Shown in pieces: positions 1-6,500 of a DNA stretch of 64,000 nucleotides (within the stretch, counting starts at the first letter, position 1; each line of letters begins with the position of its first letter). Origin of the DNA: an uncultured Eubacteriales bacterium (GTDB lineage: Bacteria > Bacillota > Clostridia > Oscillospirales > Acutalibacteraceae); assembly GCA_934486705.1 (NCBI GenBank), contig CAKSQS010000001.1, positions 1 through 64,000 on the forward strand, in the 5' to 3' direction. Under the pieces are notes generated by a model. It ran no database searches. It saw nothing but the letters and a program-made list of their open reading frames with translations, and was not told where the DNA came from. The position numbers and the translations under genes were made by a program.

Positions 1-1113
1 AAAAAGATGAAAAAGCTGCTGCTTGAAAAAACCGCGCTTTGGAATCGCTTTTCTTTCGGAACACGCTGGAATATGCGCGATATAATGCGCCACAAATCAA
101 GAACGCTTATGAGCCTTGTGGGCATTGTGGGCTGTATGGTAATAGTAGTGGGCACAATGGGTATGCGGGACACTATGAACGCATTTCTAAGCACCTATTA
201 CGATGACTCTATGAAATATTCCTCCCGAATTTATTTAAGCGAGACGGCAACCGATGAGGAGACTCAAAAAATTATAGATACCTACAAGGGCGACAGCAGC
301 GCTACGGTAAGCGTGCAGATAGACGATAAGGCGGTGGCGCTTGATATATACGATATAACCCACGGCAAGGTGCGTTTCCCCGCCGAAAAGGACGGATATG
401 TGACCCCCGCAAAGGACGGCGCGTATATTTGTATGCGCATAGCGGACGAATTTGATTTAGCGGCGGGCGATACCCTTAAAATAAGCCCCTACGGCTCGGA
501 TAAGACCTACAAGCTTAAAATTGCGGGCGTTATTCGCTCGGTTTCGGAAAATATCGTTATATCGACCGATTACGCGAAAACGCTTGATATTCCTTTCAAA
601 ACGGATTCGGTGTACACCGACACTAAGAAAGCCGACGTTAAATCGGAGGAGTGTATATCCGCCGTACAGTCGAAGCAGGCTATTATAGATTCATTTGATA
701 CATTTATGGATATAATGTATATGATGATAGCAATACTGATAATAGCCGCGGCGGTGCTCGGCATTGTGGTGCTTTACAATTTGGGCGTAATGAGCTACAC
801 CGAGCGTTACCGCGAAATGGCTACGTTAAAGGTGGTAGGCTTTAGGGATAAAAAGATCGGGCGGTTGCTTATAGGGCAGAATATGTGGGTAACGCTTATC
901 GGCGCGGTGCTCGGAATACCGCTCGGAATAGCGCTGCTTGACTACCTGCTTGTAACAATGGCGTCGGAATATGAGCTTAAATTAGCCATAGGCCCGCTGA
1001 CGTATATAACGGGCTTGGTTATTACCTTCGGCGTATCGCTTACGGTAAGCTGGGCGGTGGCTCGTAAAAACCGCAAAATCGATATGGTAGAAGCCTTAAA
1101 GGGGGCGGAATAA
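1..1113 (+). CDS. FtsX-type ABC transporter permease, C-terminal part (5' truncated)
   Basis: This is the C-terminal half of a membrane permease of the FtsX/MacB type, which couples ATP hydrolysis to work outside the membrane (export or envelope remodelling). The reading frame is open to the window edge: two lysine codons precede the first ATG at position 7, so the true start lies upstream. Numbered from that ATG, one hydrophobic segment lies near residues 33-52, an extracytoplasmic domain near 55-230, and three more segments near 233-260, 285-311 and 328-350. The sequence REMATLKVVGF after the second segment is the conserved cytoplasmic FtsX motif. The stop overlaps the next ATG by one base (TAATG), so the two genes are translationally coupled. 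The ATPase partner is not visible and the substrate is unknown. Confidence 0.85.
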   Translation, partial: KKMKKLLLEKTALWNRFSFGTRWNMRDIMRHKSRTLMSLVGIVGCMVIVVGTMGMRDTMNAFLSTYYDDSMKYSSRIYLSETATDEETQKIIDTYKGDSSATVSVQIDDKAVALDIYDITHGKVRFPAEKDGYVTPAKDGAYICMRIADEFDLAAGDTLKISPYGSDKTYKLKIAGVIRSVSENIVISTDYAKTLDIPFKTDSVYTDTKKADVKSEECISAVQSKQAIIDSFDTFMDIMYMMIAILIIAAAVLGIVVLYNLGVMSYTERYREMATLKVVGFRDKKIGRLLIGQNMWVTLIGAVLGIPLGIALLDYLLVTMASEYELKLAIGPLTYITGLVITFGVSLTVSWAVARKNRKIDMVEALKGAE

Positions 1114-1370
1114 TGCTTAAATATACTCTTAAAATAGACGGTATGATGTGCGGTATGTGCGAGGCGCATATAAACGAGGCGGTTCGCGCGGCTTTTAAGG
1201 TGAAAAAGGTTTCATCCTCGCACACAAAGGGCGAAACGGTAATTATAACCGAAAGCCCGCTTGATAAAGAAAAACTTGCCGAGGCAATAGGCGCTACGGG
1301 GTATATGCTTGTTTCAATAAAGGATGAACCGTACGAGAAAAAAGGCTTTTTCTCATTTTTAAAGAAATAA
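1113..1370 (+). CDS. Heavy-metal-associated (HMA) domain protein
   Basis: This is an 85-residue protein made almost wholly of one HMA fold. The metal-binding motif MCGMC (CxxC) sits near residues 12-16 in the usual place after the first beta strand (KIDGMMCGMCEAHI). The family binds copper or other soft metals and acts as a chaperone or as the N-terminal domain of P-type ATPases. Here it stands alone, ends in a basic, phenylalanine-rich tail (KKGFFSFLKK), and overlaps the permease stop codon by one base. The coupling suggests a job linked to that permease, which is inference. A fold-only relative without metal binding is possible but less likely, because both cysteines are present. Confidence 0.85.
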   Translation: MLKYTLKIDGMMCGMCEAHINEAVRAAFKVKKVSSSHTKGETVIITESPLDKEKLAEAIGATGYMLVSIKDEPYEKKGFFSFLKK

Positions 1371-1411
1371 AAAACGGGCTGTAAAGTACAATTATGAGTT
1401 TGCAGGGAAAG

Positions 1412-1620
1412 CTGTCAGCCGTATGGCTGACTGAGGGAGAGAAAAGGTAAGGCTTTTATGTTTTTTAAGTCTTTTGCGCTCATGCCGCGCAGGGCACCCT
1501 ATTTCTGTACGGACAGAAATAGGGGAAAGAACCGTCGGACACCCTTTCAATTGGGTTTCCGAACCTTCCTGAATGACCAAAGGGGCAAACTCCCCTTTGG
1601 ATACCCCTACTGCGCAAAGC
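1412..1620. other. Multi-hairpin structured element, candidate ncRNA or dispersed repeat
   Basis: No gene fits 1371-1744. The stretch instead folds into consecutive hairpins: GTCAGCC/GGCTGAC at 1414-1431 (loop GTAT), a perfect 12-bp stem at 1497-1508/1513-1524 (loop ACGG), an 8-bp stem with one mismatch at 1537-1560, and a perfect 9-bp stem at 1577-1585/1592-1600. The last three are enclosed by a long-range helix, GCGCAG 1487-1492 with CTGCGC 1610-1615; TTTTGCGC 1472-1479 with GCGCAAAG 1612-1619 is an alternative. Perfect stems inside a closing helix look like a multibranch RNA or a mobile repeat rather than a terminator, since no T-run follows. The short open frames crossing it lack ribosome sites and protein-like composition. 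Confidence 0.5.
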
Positions 1621-1703
1621 TAAAGTATGTGTTTTATTATATACTTTTCACAAACTTGGATTTATCTATATTGTATTTTCACAGCCCCAAAAATAAAACA
1701 AAA

Positions 1704-1721
1704 GGTTAGCATAAGCTAACC
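1704..1721 (+). promoter_or_regulatory. Leader hairpin before the DUF2325 gene
   Basis: A perfect 7-bp stem GGTTAGC/GCTAACC with loop ATAA ends about ten bases before the AGGAGA ribosome site of the next gene. It could influence translation or protect the 5' end of the message; this is inferred from position only. Confidence 0.35.
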
Positions 1722-1744
1722 GAAAAAACAGGAGATGACAGAAA

Positions 1745-2029
1745 ATGAGCGTTGTAATATTAGGCGGAAATGAATGTATGGTAAGGCAGTATATGGATAT
1801 TTGCGACACATATTCCTGCAAGGCAAAGGTATACCCGAAAATGAGCGGGTGTATGAAGAAAATTGGCAGCCCGGATCTGCTTATTTTATTTACCGGTACG
1901 GTATCGCACAAAATGGTAAAGTGCGCGATGAATGACATTAAGGGCAAAAAGACTACTGTTGCGCGCTCACATTCAAGCTCGGCTGTAGCGCTTAAAAACA
2001 TACTCGCAGAGCACACGGCGGGCAAATAA
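1745..2029 (+). CDS. DUF2325 domain protein
   Basis: A 94-residue soluble protein that matches the DUF2325 pattern: a beta strand and turn SVVILGGNE at the N terminus, a central DLLILFTGTVSH strand and turn, and a C-terminal ARSHSSSAVALKNIL segment. The family is common as small stand-alone proteins in Clostridia and has no established biochemical function. The ATG is preceded by a good AGGAGA ribosome site eight bases upstream. The gene is flanked by structured DNA on both sides and looks monocistronic. Cysteines occur at about residues 11, 20, 25, 36 and 60, which would allow metal or redox chemistry, but that is speculation. Confidence 0.75.
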   Translation: MSVVILGGNECMVRQYMDICDTYSCKAKVYPKMSGCMKKIGSPDLLILFTGTVSHKMVKCAMNDIKGKKTTVARSHSSSAVALKNILAEHTAGK

Positions 2030-2160
2030 AAATCGCAGAAAAAACAAAGACGGGCAGCTGCCGTAATCGGCAGCTGCCTCAGTCTGTCGATAAATCCCAA
2101 ATTCTATTTTTGCGGCGTTTACGCCGCATTTTTCGTTTTTCCGCTGACATGCGCGGCGGA

Positions 2161-2204
2161 AAAACCGCTTATTAAGCGATTTTTCGCTTAATAAGCGGTT
2201 TTTC
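2161..2204. terminator. Strong bidirectional terminator-like hairpin
   Basis: A perfect 20-bp stem with a TTTT loop, starting with an A-run and ending with a T-run, so it can terminate on both strands. It lies between the DUF2325 gene (+) and the PocR/AraC regulator (-), which converge here. Confidence 0.8.
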
Positions 2205-2312
2205 AAGGGCGCTGGGGTGGTATTGGCGGGGATAGAGTGCAGTCCGAAAATCTTTGATTTTCGAGCGAATGGCATTCCCGTCCAAGAGCGTGTCGATTTT
2301 TTCGACACGCTC

Positions 2313-2345
2313 AGGCAGTTGCCGATTACGGCAGCTGCCTTTTTT
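2313..2345 (+). terminator. Rho-independent terminator
   Basis: A 12-bp stem (AGGCAGTTGCCG / CGGCAGCTGCCT, one mismatch, loop ATTA) is followed directly by six T residues. This is the classic plus-strand terminator layout, the last of the hairpin cluster. It also forms the right arm of the inverted repeat. Confidence 0.7.
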
Positions 2346-2390
2346 GTCTTAATAAAGCCTTAGCCGTAAAATTTAAGGCTTGCGGCAAAG

Positions 2391-3233
2391 CTATTTTGTG
2401 CCGTAATAAACCCAGGTGTGCTTTGTGCGGTATTGCCTGGGGGTTATGCCGAAATGCTTTTTAAAAACGGTTGAAAAATAGTTGCTGCTTGAAAAGCCCA
2501 AAAAGCTGGATATTTCTATAATAGAGGTGTTGCTTTCCTTTAAAAGGGTTTTTGCCTCGTTAAGCCGGAGGGAAAGAATATATTCCGGCAGGCTTTTTGC
2601 GCAGTTCTTTTTGAAAATATGGCTTAATGAGGAAACGCTGAAATTCAGGTGCTCTGCCAGCGTTTGCATTGTAATGTGGTTGTGGTAATTTTCCGATATG
2701 TAGTTCAGCATAAGTCTGTAAACGGTATCGTATTCCACGCGCTTTAGATCAAAGTTGTCATAATATGCTTCAAGCATAAATATAAGCGGGTGAATGAGAG
2801 CGTCCATAATTTTTTTATCGGGTATGCTCTTTTTAAGGTATTGCCTTTGCAGCTCTTCAAGCGTGGATAGCTCCGCGTGGTATTTTTCGGAAAAATGCGC
2901 CACCTTTTTCCGACTTTCCTCGGTGCTGCTGAAATAACCGCCGACCGACACAAAGCCTACAATGTTATTTTTGTGAGAAAGCGGGTACACAAATTCGCTG
3001 ACTCCCGCAAAGCATGTGCCGAAAAACTCACCGAACTTACACCGATCGTAAACCTTGCCCTGGCGGAAAGCGCAGATATTAACGTTTTGCAGGCTTTTTA
3101 TAAAGTGGCAGTACGGATTCTGATGTGTGAAATACGGTACAAGCTCCTCGCAAATGCTTATTGAACCGTGCAGAGTAACCGTTAATCCGTATTTATAAAG
3201 AAAATTCAGATAATCGATAATGTAATTGAGCAT
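2391..3233 (-). CDS. AraC-family regulator with PocR-like sensor domain
   Basis: A 280-residue transcription regulator. The N-terminal region of about 165 residues has the PocR-type ligand-binding look: a cysteine-rich core with NPYCHFIKSL, VYDRCKFG and FGTCFAGVSEFVYPL, then an IVGFVSVGGYFS strand. The C-terminal 100 residues are a standard AraC double helix-turn-helix (TMQTLAEHLNFSVSSLSHIF, then IIEISSFLGFSSSNYFSTVF and GITPRQYR). PocR-like domains sense small molecules, often polyols or sugar products. The gene is divergent from the 1841-residue surface protein that opens the foraging run, so it is the likely local activator (inference). A TTGACT-17-TATCAT promoter precedes it. Confidence 0.88.
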   Translation of the reverse strand: MLNYIIDYLNFLYKYGLTVTLHGSISICEELVPYFTHQNPYCHFIKSLQNVNICAFRQGKVYDRCKFGEFFGTCFAGVSEFVYPLSHKNNIVGFVSVGGYFSSTEESRKKVAHFSEKYHAELSTLEELQRQYLKKSIPDKKIMDALIHPLIFMLEAYYDNFDLKRVEYDTVYRLMLNYISENYHNHITMQTLAEHLNFSVSSLSHIFKKNCAKSLPEYILSLRLNEAKTLLKESNTSIIEISSFLGFSSSNYFSTVFKKHFGITPRQYRTKHTWVYYGTK

Positions 3234-3301
3234 TTTCGTCTCCTATTTTGCACGTTTTTAAACTTTTAAGACACCTTTTTGCAAGAAAAGTGTATGTACT
3301 T

Positions 3302-3330
3302 ATGATAAAATAAAATAAACAAAAAGTCAA
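3302..3330 (-). promoter_or_regulatory. Sigma-A promoter of the PocR/AraC gene
   Basis: On the minus strand TTGACT (3330-3325) is separated by 17 bases from TATCAT (3307-3302). The predicted leader of about 60 bases contains TTTTGCA at 3246-3252 and 3277-3283, 31 bases apart. Confidence 0.6.
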
Positions 3331-3383
3331 CATATTATAGATAATAAATATGAAAAAATAAACTAATTGACCTAAATAAACCG

Positions 3384-3454
3384 AAAAAACGGCGGCTTAA
3401 AGCCCGTTTGTTTTAAAAACGGATGTGTTTTTTAAAAATAGGAAAAAGTATACA
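3384..3454 (+). promoter_or_regulatory. Control region of the foraging operon: hairpin and weak -10
   Basis: The 283-base gap 3234-3516 is AT-rich and holds no gene. On the plus strand a hairpin at about 3387-3408 (AACG-GC-GGCT, TAA, AGCC-CGTT) is followed by TGTTTT, which looks like a terminator although no plus-strand gene precedes it. Downstream, TATACA at 3449-3454 is a plausible -10 box, but the corresponding -35 position (TGTTTT, 3426-3431) is poor. A weak -35 would suit an AraC-activated promoter. Confidence 0.3.
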
Positions 3455-3516
3455 TTTGCAGCACCCTCTAAGCGGCATATAAATTCCTTAATAACAAAAC
3501 GAAAGGATGCGTCGGA

Positions 3517-6500
3517 TTGTTTAAACAAATTAAAGGCAGCTTCAAAAACGGTATATCACATACCTTGCCCATTGTCATAGGCGCGGCGGTGGCGCTTTCT
3601 TCGGTTATAGGGCTTTTTATTGCGGGCGCACAGCCTGAGCAGAATACTCCGAGTGTGTATTACCCACTGAAGGGCGCTGTTTCAAAAAACGGCGGGTTTG
3701 TAAAGGATTTTTACGAAAGCTCCGATTGGTCCTTTCAGGGTAAGGATTTCGGAACGGGCGCTACGGCGTTTGAAACGGAGAACGAGGATTTTTCAAAGCC
3801 TGCCGCCGAAACGGCGGAGGACGGGAAAAGCGCCCGCGTTAAATGGAACGTGGCAGACGGCGCGGACGAATACAGAGTGAGCGTTTTAAGCGGAAACGCA
3901 TTTATTGCGGGCTCGCCCTTTATAACCGCCGATACATATGCGGATATTTCGGGGCTCAAAGAAAACAGCGAGTATTTTGTGCAGATAAACGCCTTTAAGG
4001 GCGGCAAAAGAATATCATCCTCCGCAATAGGCAGCTTTTTTACCTACGGAAAAGCAGGCAACGAAAAAACACTTATAAAGGGTGACAGCAAAAGCAACAC
4101 CGCGAATTTCAAGGGTGTAAAGGAATTTGAGGACGGAACGCGGGCGCTTTACTATACCGACGAAAAGGCGGGCTGGGTAAACCTTATTTTCGGCGGCGGA
4201 AATACCCTAAGTTTCGGCGAGGATACAAAGGCGTTAGCTTTCAGGTTTGGGCAGGAGCGCTTGGACGGGGAAAACGGTAAGTGGCTTTCGCCTGCATTTA
4301 AACCGCTTATAGACACCACAAATAACGATTCCTACTCGGGGAGCAACGTTGCCGTTTATTATGTGACGGACGACGGCGAGGTTTTTGAAAGCGGCACCGG
4401 CGGAAATACAAGATTCAACAGCCTTAAATATCCGCAATTCAAAAGCGGGTGGGTTATAATTCCGTCCGCGCTTTTCAAATCAAGCTATTTTAAGGGCGAT
4501 ACAAAGCACAGATTTATACTTACCGTGGAGCAGCTTTACGAAATAAGCTACGACAGCGCGAAAAATACATATTCAAGAAGTCAGAAACAGGTTACATTCA
4601 GCAATTACAACTTATATTTCAGTGATTTTTGCGCCGTTACGGATATGAATTTATTCCTGAAATCGCTTACATACCGCGGAAGTGAAGCCGATAAAAGCAT
4701 AAGCGTGGTATATGGGCATGACGTGCAGAGCAAAAACGGCTTTACCCTTTCAAATAAAAGCACCGGCACGGGATACACCTTCGGTTATGATGATAACGGA
4801 AAAACGCACACAACGCTTTCCTATAAGTTTGTAAATGCGGGCGACCATAATTACGGAATGTCTTTGGGCTTTAAGGCGGAGGAAAGCGGCGTTTATGATT
4901 TTTCAAGCCTTATAAAAACCGAAAACTGCAAAAGAAACGCCGATATTTACTACCGCGTGCTAAAGGAAGAGGAGGGCGGAGAATTATCTCCCCTGTGGCC
5001 GATAAACGGCGAATGGCACGTTGTTTCCTGCACCGCTGCGAACGGATACTATGCGGAGATAGCTCCCGATTGCACCGAGGCGGAGCTGAAAGCGGGCGAA
5101 AAGCTGCGGCTTGAAGCATATGCCGAATTTGCCGATAAGACCGACGGCGAGGTTGAAATAAGGCTTTGCAATACCTCGCTTGTGAAAACCGAAACGGCAG
5201 CCGCGGGCAGTGATAAAATAACGGAGTACAGCGCGGCGGCATATACCGACCGTTTCAGAAACGAAACGGCGCAGAGCAAGGGATATTACGGCTCGGGCTC
5301 AAACCGCTTTAACATATCGGCGTTTGATACCGAAGATACCGCCCGCGACCTTGCCTTTACCTCTTACTCGGGGCGGGACGGATATTTCACCGAATACGAA
5401 AGCAGCGGCATAGGCTACCGCACCGATATAAACGGCGGCTCGGCGACAATAGTAACAAACTCTTCTGCAAAATACGGAACGGCGTTTACGTTTTTATCGC
5501 CCAAAAGCGGGGTTGCGGAGCTTTCGTTTGAAAATCCCGAGGGCGGAAACGGCAGGTTCAGGGTGCTTGCAAACGGTAAGCAGATATATCCCGAAACGGG
5601 TTGGTCGGAAGAAACGGGAGCGCTTGCCAAAAGCATTGAAATTTTAGCGGGCGATACCGTAAGGCTGGAGCATTATGTTAATAAGGCGCAGCCTGCAGAG
5701 ACTGTGCTCGGGGATGTTAAGCTGACCGTTACCGAAAAAGCGAATACCTCTAATTTGCCGGGAAACGGGTATTACTCGACGCTGTGGACGCGGCCGTTCG
5801 GCGGCAAGGTATATAACGGCGCGTACGATCAGGCGGGCAATGTTTGGAGCTTTGACCTTATAGATAAAAATTCACAGACATTAAACGGAAATATGTTCTC
5901 TTCAAGGCTCGGCGGATTGGTTTATAACAGCGAAATCGGCACGGGCGCGGGATATATTTTTAAAAACGACGAAATTATTTTAAAGCTTGAAAGCGAAAAA
6001 AGCGGCGCGGCGCTTTGCTTTAAAGCGCCCGAGACCGGGTATTACGATTACGGATATACCTTTGCAAGAACGCTCGGCGAGGGGAATGTGCGCTACAGGC
6101 TTTTACACGGCGATAAGACCGTAAACGACCCGGAAGTAATTCCGGCGGGAACGGAAAAAATAAATTTAAGCGGCGAAATTTTCCTTAAAAAGGATGAAAG
6201 CCTGAAATTTGAGCTTTTTGCCGAAACGGCGGTTTCTCCCCTTGAAATATCGCTCGGCGCGCCTACGGTTATAAAGGGCGCAAGCGTAACACCTAATGCC
6301 GACGGAAATATTGCCGCATATGCTCCCGCAAAATTCATACGCGCGGAAAACGGCTATGCGGGGGAAATAAGGCTTGACGGCAAACGCTTTGAGTTCGGTA
6401 TAGCGGCGGGCGGGAATATATATCCGCTTAATACGGCTGATTACAGAACCCGCAGACTTTACAGCAGGGAAACAGGCGGCGGAATAAGCCTTTCGGGCGG

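Larger units (their letters stand above)
2045..2350. repeat. Hairpin-dense segment bounded by inverted repeats
   Basis: The segment at 2056-2082 (GGCAGCTGCCG, TAAT, CGGCAGCTGCC) recurs in reverse complement at 2314-2340 with one mismatch in 27 bases. Weaker similarity extends on both sides (CTGTCGATAAAT against GTGTCGAAAAAAT inside; ACAAA runs outside). Between the arms lie further hairpins at 2111-2128 (GCGGCG/CGCCGC), 2161-2204 (20-bp perfect stem) and 2286-2312 (GAGCGTGTCGA/TCGACACGCTC). No open frame is convincing. The layout resembles a MITE- or BIME-like repeat, or stacked terminators between convergent genes. Confidence 0.5.

Noticed and set aside
1458..1709. 83-codon plus-strand frame and 62-codon minus-strand frame
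   Set aside because: They cross perfect hairpins, lack ribosome sites and have non-protein composition; the element is better read as structured DNA or RNA.
2286..2312. TTCGACA in this hairpin as a Spo0A box
   Set aside because: It is part of a perfect terminator-like stem and has no promoter beside it.
2045..2350. Insertion sequence
   Set aside because: No transposase frame and no target duplication is visible; called a repeat only.
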